This document shows positions 1-9,298 of a DNA stretch of 64,000 nt, in pieces. The notes below the pieces were generated by a model. That model was given only the letters and a program-made list of their open reading frames with translations. It made no database searches and was not told the DNA's origin. Position numbers and translations under genes: made by a program. The stretch is from Algibacter miyuki. GTDB taxonomy: Bacteria > Bacteroidota > Bacteroidia > Flavobacteriales > Flavobacteriaceae. Location: contig NZ_JAUFQP010000013.1 in assembly GCF_030409805.1 (NCBI RefSeq), forward strand, positions 1,122,501 to 1,186,500. Reading direction: 5' to 3'. Within the stretch, counting starts at the first letter, position 1. Each line of letters opens with the position of its first letter.

Positions 1-2184
1 AAGACCAACGTGTTATCGGCTGATGAATACAGAAACGCCATTACCGATGTAGCTTACGATCATGGTGGATCTACCGATTGGCAAGAGGAGTTATTGCGCA
101 GCGCAGTAACAAAAAACAACAACTTTTCGTTTGCTAAAAAGACGGACAGCGGAAACTATTATACCTCTTTATCTTTTATGGATCAGGAAGGTATTGTTGA
201 AACGAGTGGTTTTAAAAGAACAACAGCACGTTTAAATGCTGAAGAGTCGTTTTTAGACAACAAACGTTTAAAGGTTAAAGTGAATTTAACGGCCAGTCAA
301 ATTAATGAAACAGGTGTTCCAAATGGAGCAGATGCTGGATCGGATGGACAATTAATTATTCATGCGTTAATGGCAAACCCAACACAACCTGTTTTTACTG
401 AAGATGGCGATTTTACCAACTTCAACCTAAACCAAAATTATAACCCCATGTATTTGTTGGATATTTATGATGACCATACGCAAACGCTACGTGTTTTAGG
501 AAATCTAGAAACCTCCTTCAGAATTATAGATGGTTTAGAATACAAGTTTAATTATGGTATAGATCGTTCGGTTTCCGAAAGAAATTCTACTATTTATCCA
601 AATGCTACCGATAGAACGCCAGATGGTGCTTATGTTCAGAATAATTTAGAGTCTGAAAGTGTTTTAATGGAGCATTATTTAACCTACCGATTTGGTTTAA
701 ATAAAAGTAAGTTTGAAGTTTTAGGAGGGTTCTCTTATCAAGAATTCGATTTCTCTGGAACTACATTTTCTTTAATAGGTATAGATGAAAAAGGTACGGG
801 AGTAGCTCCTGAATACGATCCTGGTTATTCTGGTGAGCAATCTGGCGTTAGTGGATATGCGCAAAGAAATGAGTTGCAATCTTACTTTGGAAGATTAAAC
901 TATAATTTTGATGATAAATATTTACTTACTGCTTCTTTAAGAGCGGATGGTTCTACACGTTTTGGCGAAAATAATAAATATGGTTATTTCCCATCGTTTG
1001 CTTTAGGTTGGAATTTAGATAACGAAAACTTTATTAGTGAAGTAGATGATATCGATCAATTAAAATTTAGAATGAGTTGGGGGCAAACGGGTAACCAAGA
1101 AGTTCAGAATAAAATTACTCAAGCCAGCTATTCGCAATCGGCTTCAGGTGGTTATTATTTGTATGACGATTATAATTTAATAAACGGAATTGTTGTAAAC
1201 CGTACGGCAAACCCAGATTTAAAATGGGAAGTTGTAGAACAATTAAACGTTGGTTTAGATTTCAGTTTATGGAACAACAAGCTTTACGGATCTTTAGATT
1301 ATTATAATAAAACGACAACCGATGCTATTTTAAATATTTCTTCGGAACCATTAAGTCCTACTACAACGGTTTGGAAAAACATCGATGGAAAAATTGTAAA
1401 CAAAGGTTTTGAGTTTGCCTTAGGTAGTAAACTTATTAATGCTGAAGATTTTTCATGGAGCGTAGATGTTAACGGAGCAACTTTAAATAATGAAATACAA
1501 AATCTACCAGTATCAGAATTATACTCAGGGAGTGTTGCAGGTCCTGGATTATCTGGGGTTTTTGCCAATATCTATAAAAGTGGATACGAGGCTGGTTCTT
1601 TCTTTATGCTGAAACATTTAGGTTTTGATGCTGATGGAAACGATATTTTTGAAGATTTTAATAATGATAGCGTTATTAATACTGAAGATCGTCAAATATT
1701 TGAAGGCGCACTTCCAAATTTCACCTTTGGTTTAAATACAAACTTAAGCTACAAACGTTGGGATTTAAGTCTTGCTTTTATTGGGCAAACAGGAGGTTTA
1801 TTGGTTAATAACACCAACTTGGCATTAAACATTAACAATATTGTTTCAGATAGAAATGTATTGTCTGAATTTTATGATGATGGTGCAAGTTTTACAAACC
1901 AACCACAATTATCTACACTATACTTAGAAAAATCAGATTTCATTCGTTTAAACAATGCGAGACTTGGTTATTCTATAGACACCGATGCGCTTAACATAAC
2001 TTGGTTACAAGGTTTAAACCTTTACGTTAGCGGACAAAACCTTTTTACAATCACTAATTATTCAGGATTCGATCCGTTGGTTAACAGCCCGCGTGCTTCT
2101 GGAGGAAATCAATCTATTGGTATAGATTACACGACTTATCCTTCTTCAAGATCATTTTTACTTGGTGCAACTTTAAAATTATAA
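1..2184 (+). CDS. SusC/RagA-family TonB-dependent outer-membrane receptor, 3' part
   Basis: The frame is open from base 1 (K-T-N-V-L-S-A-D-E-Y) with no start, so the gene begins upstream of the window. The GTG at base 10 is only an internal codon. About 727 residues remain of a family that usually has about 1000. The signal peptide, carboxypeptidase-like domain and most of the plug are missing; what is left is the 22-strand beta-barrel. SusC-type signatures are visible: TDWQEEL near the start, WGQTGNQ, RADGSTRFG and GYFPSFALGWNL. The protein ends in the hydrophobic strand LLGATLKL. Such receptors import oligosaccharides or peptides with TonB energy and a SusD lid. The susD gene follows after 3 bases, so the two are co-transcribed. 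The substrate cannot be told, because no glycan-degrading enzyme lies next to the pair on this side. Confidence 0.95.
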   Translation, partial: KTNVLSADEYRNAITDVAYDHGGSTDWQEELLRSAVTKNNNFSFAKKTDSGNYYTSLSFMDQEGIVETSGFKRTTARLNAEESFLDNKRLKVKVNLTASQINETGVPNGADAGSDGQLIIHALMANPTQPVFTEDGDFTNFNLNQNYNPMYLLDIYDDHTQTLRVLGNLETSFRIIDGLEYKFNYGIDRSVSERNSTIYPNATDRTPDGAYVQNNLESESVLMEHYLTYRFGLNKSKFEVLGGFSYQEFDFSGTTFSLIGIDEKGTGVAPEYDPGYSGEQSGVSGYAQRNELQSYFGRLNYNFDDKYLLTASLRADGSTRFGENNKYGYFPSFALGWNLDNENFISEVDDIDQLKFRMSWGQTGNQEVQNKITQASYSQSASGGYYLYDDYNLINGIVVNRTANPDLKWEVVEQLNVGLDFSLWNNKLYGSLDYYNKTTTDAILNISSEPLSPTTTVWKNIDGKIVNKGFEFALGSKLINAEDFSWSVDVNGATLNNEIQNLPVSELYSGSVAGPGLSGVFANIYKSGYEAGSFFMLKHLGFDADGNDIFEDFNNDSVINTEDRQIFEGALPNFTFGLNTNLSYKRWDLSLAFIGQTGGLLVNNTNLALNINNIVSDRNVLSEFYDDGASFTNQPQLSTLYLEKSDFIRLNNARLGYSIDTDALNITWLQGLNLYVSGQNLFTITNYSGFDPLVNSPRASGGNQSIGIDYTTYPSSRSFLLGATLKL

Positions 2185-2187
2185 TTT

Positions 2188-3957
2188 ATGAAAATTTCAA
2201 ATAAAATATCAAAAATAGCTTCCGTATTCATGGTTGGTGCACTCGTTTTTAGTTGTACAGATTTGAATGAAGAAGTAATAGACGAAGTTATTGGTGGAGA
2301 AAGCTCTAACCCAGAAAGCGCCATGGCTGCGGCTTACGGTCAATTAGCAAATAGAACCTTTACCGATCATGGTAATGTGTTTGGTTTGCAAGAATATCCA
2401 ACCGATGAGTGTATGTTGCCAACCCGAGGAAGTGACTGGGGCGATGGTGGAAAATGGCGTGCATTAACCGAGTTTACTTGGGGAACAAACAATGCTGCAG
2501 TTGCCGGTACTTGGAATAATTTAACGAGCGGAATCACTAAAACCTTAACTGCAATTGAGTCTTTAGAGCAAAATCCAGATTACGCAAATTACGATTTGTT
2601 TTTAGCAGAAGCTCAAGGTTTATTGGCTTTATATGTTTACAATACGTTAGATTTATTTAATCAAGCGCCATATAGAGACCCTTTTACAGCGGGTGCGCCT
2701 TTAGAAATTCTTCAAGGTGAAACTGAAATTGATAACCTTATTGCCGATGTAGAACGTATTATACCAAACCTTGTTAATTTAGGTGAACAACAAACCTATA
2801 ATGGGCGTTTTACAAAACAAGCGGCTTATGCATTATTGGCAGATATGTACTTAAATAGAGCTGTTTTTAAAGATCGTTATAATGCAAGTTCTAGTTTTAA
2901 TTTTACGGAAACTGCTGTAGATAATAATGGTAACGATATGGATAAAGTTATTTATTACACATCATTATTAATTGATGGTAGCTTTAGTTTAGAGAGTAAC
3001 TATTTTAAGAATTTTGATATAGATAATGGCAGCGGTTCTGAAATTATTTTTGCTGTAGCTCAAGAAAATGATAACATACGTACTAGTGATAACGATTTTG
3101 CATACATGTCTACAGGGCGTGCACAAAAGCAAACACCAGATAATCGTGGTACAAACGGATCTTGCGTAGAACCTGAGTTTTACTACACTTGGGATGGAAA
3201 TCATGACGATCCTCGTTTTCACCGTTACTACCAATATAGTGATGGTACTTGGTTTATGAACGATGGAACCACAGGGAGTGTACCTGCTGAAGATACCAGA
3301 ACAGATACCGGAAAGTTACTTGTACATTTTAACCGTGGTTTACAAGTAGGGCAACAGTATGGCCCAACTTTAGACGGAAAAGGTGGTTTTAACATGACGG
3401 CCGATGGACGTATTGAAATCACTAAATTGTACATGGAAAAAAACACGACAACACCAATGGATTATACTCCAGATTTAGATTTTAGTAACCCGGTAGAAGC
3501 TGTGTTTTCTCAAGATCAAATTAATCGTGGTGTACGTAACTTTAAGTGGGAATTCGACCCTAACTACGGTAACGGAAACTCTGCCGTAGATGTGCCACTA
3601 TACCGTTTAGGAGGTATGTATTGTATGCGTGCAGAGGCTTATTTCCGTAACGGAGAAACAGCTTTAGCGCTTGCCGATATCAATATGTTAAGAACAAGTA
3701 GAACGCGTGAAGCACTCTTCGGAAATGCGCCAGGTGTTGCTATTACTTCTTTAGATGAAACAACATTATATAACGAAATTGGTTTCGAAATGTATTGGGA
3801 AATGTATCGTAGAAAACAGATGATACGTTTTGGAACTTTTGATGAGCCTTATACAGCCAAACCAACTACGGAGCCGTATTTAAGAGTTTACGCTATTCCT
3901 CAGGCTACTATCGATGTAACCGCTGAAATTAGTCAAAATTTCGGGTATATTAATTAA
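2188..3957 (+). CDS. SusD/RagB-family nutrient-binding outer-membrane lipoprotein
   Basis: This 589-residue protein starts with a lipoprotein signal (MKISNKISK, then a hydrophobic stretch to LVFSC, lipidated Cys at 23), followed by TDLNEE as is usual for SusD. The tetratricopeptide-like helical part typical of the family is recognisable around residues 190-230 (RFTKQAAYALLADMYLNRA) and near the end (YRLGGMYCMRAEAYFRNGE). SusD proteins sit on the cell surface and act as the lid and glycan-binding partner of the SusC channel. The start is 3 bases after the susC stop, so translation is probably coupled. A strong terminator follows. The length is normal. No sugar specificity can be inferred from sequence alone. 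Confidence 0.95.
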   Translation: MKISNKISKIASVFMVGALVFSCTDLNEEVIDEVIGGESSNPESAMAAAYGQLANRTFTDHGNVFGLQEYPTDECMLPTRGSDWGDGGKWRALTEFTWGTNNAAVAGTWNNLTSGITKTLTAIESLEQNPDYANYDLFLAEAQGLLALYVYNTLDLFNQAPYRDPFTAGAPLEILQGETEIDNLIADVERIIPNLVNLGEQQTYNGRFTKQAAYALLADMYLNRAVFKDRYNASSSFNFTETAVDNNGNDMDKVIYYTSLLIDGSFSLESNYFKNFDIDNGSGSEIIFAVAQENDNIRTSDNDFAYMSTGRAQKQTPDNRGTNGSCVEPEFYYTWDGNHDDPRFHRYYQYSDGTWFMNDGTTGSVPAEDTRTDTGKLLVHFNRGLQVGQQYGPTLDGKGGFNMTADGRIEITKLYMEKNTTTPMDYTPDLDFSNPVEAVFSQDQINRGVRNFKWEFDPNYGNGNSAVDVPLYRLGGMYCMRAEAYFRNGETALALADINMLRTSRTREALFGNAPGVAITSLDETTLYNEIGFEMYWEMYRRKQMIRFGTFDEPYTAKPTTEPYLRVYAIPQATIDVTAEISQNFGYIN

Positions 3958-3985
3958 GTATCAATTTCATAAATTGGTAATATGG

Positions 3986-4020
3986 AAAATCTCAGGCTTA
4001 TGGTCTGAGATTTTTTTTTT
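3986..4020 (+). terminator. Rho-independent terminator of the susCD operon
   Basis: A perfect 10-bp stem (AAAATCTCAG at 3986-3995 pairing with 4005-4014) encloses a 9-base loop, and the T run continues to 4020. It lies 28 bases after susD and just before the convergent minus-strand gene. A weaker T run would also exist on the other strand, so it may act in both directions. Confidence 0.85.
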
Positions 4021-4029
4021 CTAATTTTT

Positions 4030-5220
4030 TTAAGAATTTACTCGTTTAGAAATAACCACCACTTTATTGTTATCTATATCGGTAGTGAAAAATAAATACA
4101 ATTCACCACCGTCTTTAATGTTGAATTTTTTTCTAATATTTTGCACCGTTTCCGGGAAATTTCTCGTGGTAATATTCGCTTTTGAAAGCCTAAGTTTTTT
4201 GATTTCTTTTTTATTATACTGAAGTGTTTTTTCAATTTTAAAAACCCGACCAGGAAAATCGATTAAGACGTCACTAGTATAAAGATGAGAATGTTTATGA
4301 AGCTTGAAAATGTTAAAATGAAGCGCTATGGAATTAAAAGCTCCCGATTTTAAAATAGCCGAATTAGGCTCGTATAAATAGGTGAGTGGCTTAGAATAGT
4401 TAGATTCAATCGTTTTTTCTTCATCTAAAACAAAGTTGAAGGTTTCGTTTTTATCTTTTTTTAGGTTGATAGTTTCAATGGTTGTTTGTCCTGAAAATTC
4501 AGCTTCTAAAATCCACAGTAATTCTTTAACTTCATTATTTAAAGCTACAATTTGAATGGTTTTAACTTGTTTTAATTCACTTATGCCAACCGATAAATCG
4601 AGTAAAGGTGCTGTTTTAATCATGATGTTTTTAGCACGACTGAATAAAACATCTAAATATTGTGGCACATTGGGCAAGCAATCGTTTAAAAAGAAGACTT
4701 TGCCTTTACTATCGTGTCGTCGCGATGGATCGATATAAATCCAATCATAAATTGCGTTAGTTTCACTTAAATACGCCATACCGTCAACGGCCAGAGTTTT
4801 TATGTTTTCAACGCCTAACTGTTTGTAATTATGGTTTACAATTTCTGATAGTTTGGGATTAATTTCGCAATGTGTAACGGTTTTAAATTGTTTCGAAAAG
4901 TAAAAACAATCGACTCCAAAACCGCCTGTTAAATCTATTATAGATTTTCCGGTGATTAAATCGGCTTTGTGTTTTGCTGTTTTTTCCGAAGAGGTTTGTT
5001 CAATATTTAATTTATTAGGAAAATAGATGTTTTTGGCGTTAAACCAAGTTGGTAACTTTTTTTCGCAACGTGTTTTCGCTTCTATTTGTTCAATAATGGT
5101 ACTGGTTTCTACCAAAGGAAAAGCTGTGCCTTTTAGTAAAATAGAAGTGACATCAGTTTTTAAATTGGCATCTATAAATTCTTGAATTTCGGTATGTAAA
5201 ATGGAAATATTCAAAAGCAT
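4030..5220 (-). CDS. THUMP-like class I SAM-dependent methyltransferase
   Basis: This 396-residue protein carries a Rossmann methyltransferase core: motif I is D97-L-T-G-G-F-G-V-D104 and the catalytic-site motif is I-D-P-S-R-R at about 163-168. The C-terminal third matches the THUMP-like domain seen in a family of predicted RNA or DNA methyltransferases of Bacteroidota and Gram-positives (it contains FPGRVFKIEK and KANITTRNFP). A D-P-S-R motif instead of the N-P-P-Y of N6-adenine enzymes makes the target uncertain. The gene starts one base inside the end of the upstream permease gene, so the two are translationally coupled. The substrate is unknown; an RNA base is the most likely guess because the flanking genes include two other RNA methyltransferases. 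Confidence 0.85.
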   Translation of the reverse strand: MLLNISILHTEIQEFIDANLKTDVTSILLKGTAFPLVETSTIIEQIEAKTRCEKKLPTWFNAKNIYFPNKLNIEQTSSEKTAKHKADLITGKSIIDLTGGFGVDCFYFSKQFKTVTHCEINPKLSEIVNHNYKQLGVENIKTLAVDGMAYLSETNAIYDWIYIDPSRRHDSKGKVFFLNDCLPNVPQYLDVLFSRAKNIMIKTAPLLDLSVGISELKQVKTIQIVALNNEVKELLWILEAEFSGQTTIETINLKKDKNETFNFVLDEEKTIESNYSKPLTYLYEPNSAILKSGAFNSIALHFNIFKLHKHSHLYTSDVLIDFPGRVFKIEKTLQYNKKEIKKLRLSKANITTRNFPETVQNIRKKFNIKDGGELYLFFTTDIDNNKVVVISKRVNS

Positions 5221-6308
5221 TATAAATTTTTAGTCAGCTTTTTTACCACTTGATTTTCTGATAAGAAAGCTTTTAGAATAACTTTTATCGCAGTGTATGC
5301 AGGTACAGCAATGATTAAACCAATAATGCCAAACAGGATGCCGGTAATTAAGATAACTAAAAATATTTCTAAAGGATGTGATTTTACACTTTTTGAAAAT
5401 ATAATGGGTTGGCTGCCAAAATTATCAACCAATTGTCCTATCATAAACACGATAAATACCCAAAATGTTTTTGGCATAATAACCTCGCTAAAACTTTCGT
5501 CTAAATTGCTGGTCATAGTTAAGGTTAGCATTAAAAATGCACCAATAAGTGGCCCAACATAGGGGATTAGGTTAAGTAAGGCACATAAAAAAGCAATAAC
5601 AATTGCGTTTTCGACACCTACAATAAGTAAACCAATAGTGTAAATGATAAAGAGGATTAGAATTTGAAAAATAAGCCCTACGAAATAACGAGACAGTAAA
5701 TCTTTTATTTGCGTTGACGATTTTTCCCAACGAGATTCCTTGTTATCTGGAATAAAAATAAGGATGCCATTGGCGAACAAATGACTGTCTTTTAAAAAGA
5801 AAAAAGATATAAATAGTACAGAAAATAGACCAATACTGAAACTTCCTAAACCACTGATAATAGCGTTTAAAAAATCGGGAATCATGGCGAAATTTATTTT
5901 TGATAATATATTAGATTCTTTAAGTGATTGTTCAACATCGATTTGATGTAAGTCAAAATACTTTATAATTTCGCGGTATAAATGTTCAACATTATCTTGT
6001 AATTGGTCTATGTTTAAAAGGGATAAATTTTGTCCTTGCTTAACCACTAAAGGAATAAATAAGCCTACTAAACCAAGAAATAAGCCCAGTAAAACAAGCA
6101 TAGTTATAATCACAGCAATGGTGTTTTTAAACTTCAATTTACGCTCTAAAAACAGTACAATAGGGCGACCAATAAGCGAAATAACAGAGGCAATGGCAAT
6201 GTAGCCAATTACCGATTGTATTTTGTACAGAAAATATAAGGTAAGCGCCACGCCTAAAACAATGCCTATGGCTTTTAAAATACCGTTGGAAATGGTGTTT
6301 GAATTCAT
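5220..6308 (-). CDS. AI-2E/PerM-family membrane permease
   Basis: The 362-residue protein has about eight hydrophobic segments and the layout of the AI-2E family transporters (formerly UPF0118). A helix pair lies at about 12-60, a long amphipathic section of about 80-150 in the middle contains few helices, and a conserved block reads LLNLIPYVGPLIGA at about 235-260, the hallmark of the family. Members export autoinducer-2 in some bacteria or act as Na+/H+ antiporters in others; neither can be chosen here. It overlaps the next gene by one base. Its own start is the ATG at 6308, with an A-rich upstream region on the minus strand. Confidence 0.88.
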   Translation of the reverse strand: MNSNTISNGILKAIGIVLGVALTLYFLYKIQSVIGYIAIASVISLIGRPIVLFLERKLKFKNTIAVIITMLVLLGLFLGLVGLFIPLVVKQGQNLSLLNIDQLQDNVEHLYREIIKYFDLHQIDVEQSLKESNILSKINFAMIPDFLNAIISGLGSFSIGLFSVLFISFFFLKDSHLFANGILIFIPDNKESRWEKSSTQIKDLLSRYFVGLIFQILILFIIYTIGLLIVGVENAIVIAFLCALLNLIPYVGPLIGAFLMLTLTMTSNLDESFSEVIMPKTFWVFIVFMIGQLVDNFGSQPIIFSKSVKSHPLEIFLVILITGILFGIIGLIIAVPAYTAIKVILKAFLSENQVVKKLTKNL

Positions 6309-6376
6309 AAAGTAAATATAATATTATTTGGGAGAAATTTTGAGAGGTACTTTTTATAATATCTATTTTCTGAATT

Positions 6377-6886
6377 TTATTGGGAAGCAGAAATTTGTTT
6401 TGTTATTTCATATAAAGCAATATTCGTGGCTTGAACCACATTCATACTACTGTTTTGTCCGAACATATCAATATGAATAACCGCGTCGGATTGTTTTAAA
6501 ATAGCGTCGGAAACACCAAAATTCTCATCACCAATAAATAAGGCGATTGGTTTTTTTGTTGAAAACTGAACATTGTGAATAGGTTCGCTAGAATCTGTAA
6601 TTTCTAATGAAATAATCTGATAGTTTTTACTTTTTAAATCTTTAATAATTTCTAAAGCATCTTGATTAACTTCATAAGTTACAACTTTTTCTGTGGCTCG
6701 AGATGTCTTTGCCATTTTTCTACCAAACGAAATATTTTCACCACAAAGTATTAGTTTTTCAATACCAAAAGCATCAGAAATTCTGAATAAACTACCAATA
6801 TTTGGAGCGTTGGTAACGTTATCACAAACCAAAATTATAGGAAATATACGTTTGTTGAAATTTGTAGTGTAGTGGGTGAGTTGCAA
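6377..6886 (-). CDS. TrmH/SpoU-family RNA 2'-O-ribose methyltransferase
   Basis: This short 169-residue protein is a single SPOUT domain. The three SpoU motifs are visible: motif 1 NAPNIGSLFRISDAFG (with the catalytic Arg), motif 2 LFIGDENFGVSDAIL, and motif 3 FGQNSSMNVVQATNIALYEI. It lacks the N-terminal substrate-binding extension of RlmB, so it resembles the compact TrmL/TrmH-like enzymes that modify tRNA, but the exact nucleotide cannot be fixed. It sits in a minus-strand run with other RNA-modifying enzymes (THUMP-like methyltransferase, RsmE, TsaD). The gaps on both sides are about 65 bases, so it may be in the same transcript as its neighbours. Confidence 0.9.
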   Translation of the reverse strand: MQLTHYTTNFNKRIFPIILVCDNVTNAPNIGSLFRISDAFGIEKLILCGENISFGRKMAKTSRATEKVVTYEVNQDALEIIKDLKSKNYQIISLEITDSSEPIHNVQFSTKKPIALFIGDENFGVSDAILKQSDAVIHIDMFGQNSSMNVVQATNIALYEITKQISASQ

Positions 6887-6949
6887 TTTGAGTTATTTTT
6901 ATTTAAAATGTTTATTCGGTTAAATGCTTTGTTTTTTACTTTTTGTTAT

Positions 6950-7597
6950 TCAATTCTCAAAAGCATATTTTATAATATTAGCTCCCATTTGTAGTGCTTT
7001 TTCTCTTACATCTACTGGGTCGTTATGTATTTGTGGGTCTTCCCAACCATCTCCTAAATCACTTTCAAAGGTGAATAATAAAATGAGTCTGTCGTTATTA
7101 AATAGTCCAAAAGCTTGCGGACGTTTTCCGTCGTGTTCATGTATTTTGGGTAAACCTTTAGGGAATTTATAAGCCGAATTAAAAATAGGATGATTTACCG
7201 GAAGTTCAATAAGATCTTTATTCGGAAATACTTTTTTGAGTTCCTTTACAATATAAGGTTGCATACCGTAATTATCATCAATATGCAAAAAACCACCAGA
7301 AATTAAATAATTGCTTAGATTTTCAGCATCCGTTTCATTAAAAAATACGTTGCCATGCCCCGTCATATGTAAAAATGGATATTGAAAAATATCGGTACTG
7401 CCTACTTCTACAATTTCTGTTTTTGGGTTTATTTTAGTATCTATGTTTTTATTGCAAAAGGCAACTAAATTGGGCAATGCTGTGGGGTTACCATACCAAT
7501 CGCCACCGCCTTGATATTTTAAAACGGCCACTTTCTGTGCAAAGCAAAAAAGGGTGAGCAAACATAAAATAACAGACAATTTAATTTTTATAGCCAT
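6950..7597 (-). CDS. DUF4159 domain protein, secreted
   Basis: The 215-residue protein has a Sec signal peptide (MAIKIKLSVILCLLTLFCFAQ, cut after about residue 21). The mature part is the DUF4159 fold, which is related to glutamine amidotransferase-like domains. Recognisable blocks are YQGGGDWYGNPTALPNL near the N terminus, FLHIDDNYGMQPYI in the middle and SDLGDGWEDPQIHNDP near the end. The function of the family is not known. Members are common in Bacteroidota, sometimes near gliding or aerotolerance genes. Here the gene lies 9 bases downstream of rsmE, so it is probably in the same operon as rsmE and the parvulin gene. Confidence 0.88.
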   Translation of the reverse strand: MAIKIKLSVILCLLTLFCFAQKVAVLKYQGGGDWYGNPTALPNLVAFCNKNIDTKINPKTEIVEVGSTDIFQYPFLHMTGHGNVFFNETDAENLSNYLISGGFLHIDDNYGMQPYIVKELKKVFPNKDLIELPVNHPIFNSAYKFPKGLPKIHEHDGKRPQAFGLFNNDRLILLFTFESDLGDGWEDPQIHNDPVDVREKALQMGANIIKYAFEN

Positions 7598-7606
7598 TTT
7601 CGGACT

Positions 7607-8314
7607 TTAGATTTCGTTTGTAAACGCTACGGAATGGCAAGCCACAATAGCAGCTGTTTCAGTGCGTAAACGCGTTTCTCCCAAAGTTACAGGAATAAAT
7701 TTATTTTGAAGCGCTTGTTCTATTTCTTTAACAGAAAAATCGCCTTCTGGGCCAATTAAAATCGTGATGTCTTGCTTTGGTTTGAGTTCTCCTTTTAACG
7801 ATTTTTTATCTGTTTCTTCACAATGTGCGATAAAAAGATTACCTGAAAAGTCTTGTTTTATGAAGTCTTTAAAGGAAACAGCATTATTTAAAACTGGTAA
7901 ATAACAGCTTAACGATTGTTTGGCTGCCGATTGTATAATACGTTCGAAACGTTCGGCTTTAATTACTTTACGTTCGCTATGGTCGCAAAAAATAGGCGTA
8001 ATACTATCGATACCTATTTCGGTTGCTTTTTCTAGAAACCACTCGTAGCGGTCGTTCATTTTTGTTGGAGCAACCGCTAAGTGTAGATTATAATTTCTTT
8101 TAGGTTGTAATGTTTTTGAAACTATTTCGGCTGTACATTTATTAATGTTAGGTATGGAAATTTCGGCTGAAAACAACCAACCTTTACCATTTGTAATATG
8201 TAATGTATCGCCAACTTGTTTACGTAAAACCTTTACAATATGGCGGCTTTCTTCTTTTTCAAAAGAAAATTGTGTGGTGTTCTCGTTTACTGTGGAATTA
8301 TAAAATAATTGCAT
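7607..8314 (-). CDS. rsmE: 16S rRNA (uracil-1498-N3)-methyltransferase RsmE
   Basis: The protein is 235 residues, the normal length for RsmE. An N-terminal PUA-like part (MQLFYNSTVN to about 70) carries the conserved RHIVKVLRKQVGD. It is followed by a SPOUT methyltransferase domain with KATEIGIDSITPI, SAAKQS and the SAM-binding knot IGPEGDFSVKEIE, then LGETRLRTETAAI. RsmE methylates N3 of U1498 of 16S rRNA in the decoding site. Its stop is 9 bases before the DUF4159 gene start, and its start shares one base with the stop of the parvulin gene, so the three form an operon. Confidence 0.96.
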   Translation of the reverse strand: MQLFYNSTVNENTTQFSFEKEESRHIVKVLRKQVGDTLHITNGKGWLFSAEISIPNINKCTAEIVSKTLQPKRNYNLHLAVAPTKMNDRYEWFLEKATEIGIDSITPIFCDHSERKVIKAERFERIIQSAAKQSLSCYLPVLNNAVSFKDFIKQDFSGNLFIAHCEETDKKSLKGELKPKQDITILIGPEGDFSVKEIEQALQNKFIPVTLGETRLRTETAAIVACHSVAFTNEI

Positions 8315-8952
8315 TATGCTTTGGGTTCAACGATTTTTAAAACTTCAACTTCCGAAATGTTTTTTGGATCGTAAGTTTTCAAGACCACATAATACCAATT
8401 TTTTTCGGGAATATCAATAGTAAAAATATCATTTAATTCGTGATTACCATTAATTATTTCGTTTGCAAAAATGGGGTCTACGTCACTTTCTAAAAACCAA
8501 CCTAAATCGCCACCTTTATTAGCGTTATCATCCATAGAATATTGCTTCGATAAAAAGTCGAAAGGAGCACCATGGTTAAATTTGAATATAATTTTATCTC
8601 GTAGATTGTTTAAATCTTCTAAATTATATTTTGTACCATCTAAATAGATATAAGATATTCTATTGTAAGATTTTGTATGTTTCTCTACAACTTTGTAAAT
8701 CGTTTTTTCAAATTGATTTTCGTTTACTTTGGTTCCGCCAATGCGTAAACCTAAGAGTTCTTTAGCTAAACTTGTTTTGTGTTTTTCTTCGTTAAAAGTA
8801 ATGAGTTTGTTTTTTGTAGAGTTTTTAGATTCTAGAAAGGCTTCGATTTGCTCAGGTGTTTCAATCGTTTCCAATTGTTTTTCTATTGATTTTTGAGCGT
8901 TTACATAACAAGAAAAGCCTATAAAGGCTAGCACTATTAATGATTTTGTCAT
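8314..8952 (-). CDS. Parvulin-type peptidyl-prolyl isomerase, secreted
   Basis: The 212-residue protein begins with a signal peptide (MTKSLIVLAFIGFSCYVNA, cut before QKS). A PpiC/rotamase domain occupies the C-terminal half: ISYIYLD, then FDFLSKQYSMDDNANKGGDLGWFLES and a final strand ending VVLKTYDP. The G-G-D-L-G-W motif is diagnostic of parvulins. It should act in the periplasm in folding envelope proteins, like SurA/PpiC enzymes, but is shorter and lacks a SurA chaperone domain. It heads a small operon with rsmE and the DUF4159 gene. A TAAATTTG box lies about 26 bases upstream. Confidence 0.88.
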   Translation of the reverse strand: MTKSLIVLAFIGFSCYVNAQKSIEKQLETIETPEQIEAFLESKNSTKNKLITFNEEKHKTSLAKELLGLRIGGTKVNENQFEKTIYKVVEKHTKSYNRISYIYLDGTKYNLEDLNNLRDKIIFKFNHGAPFDFLSKQYSMDDNANKGGDLGWFLESDVDPIFANEIINGNHELNDIFTIDIPEKNWYYVVLKTYDPKNISEVEVLKIVEPKA

Positions 8953-8977
8953 AGGATTTGGGGGTTTGGTTTGACTT

Positions 8978-8985
8978 CAAATTTA
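8978..8985 (-). promoter_or_regulatory. Candidate -7 box (TAAATTTG) for the parvulin-rsmE operon
   Basis: Read on the minus strand this is an exact match to the Bacteroidota -7 consensus TAnnTTTG, ending 25 bases before the parvulin ATG. No TTG is present at the expected 19-21 base spacing, so the call rests on the -7 box alone. Confidence 0.4.
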
Positions 8986-9298
8986 AAGGTAATGTTTCTT
9001 ATATGAAAGAACTTACAAAAAGTTATCAATAAATTATTGTTTAAGTATTGATTTATAGTGTTCTAGCAGCGTTTTAGGATGATGTTATTTTAGAATAAAT
9101 AAAAGTCAGTGCACAGCAAATAAATAAAATTATTGATGTGAAAATAGTGATATCAAAATAGGTTATCACATACTAGTTATCATAATAGATGAACACCATA
9201 CTGTCATGATTTTTTTAGAAAAAAGTACTGCTTATTGCTGCATTAATTGCTGAAATACAGAAGAAAACATATGGTTTTTGTTTATTCAACCTAAACAA
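8986..9298. other. Gene-free stretch between tsaD and the parvulin gene
   Basis: Apart from the promoter box at its left edge, I see no open frame of useful length, tRNA-like cloverleaf, strong hairpin or repeat here. It is AT-rich and probably holds only the 3' end of the tsaD transcript and upstream promoter sequence. Confidence 0.5.
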
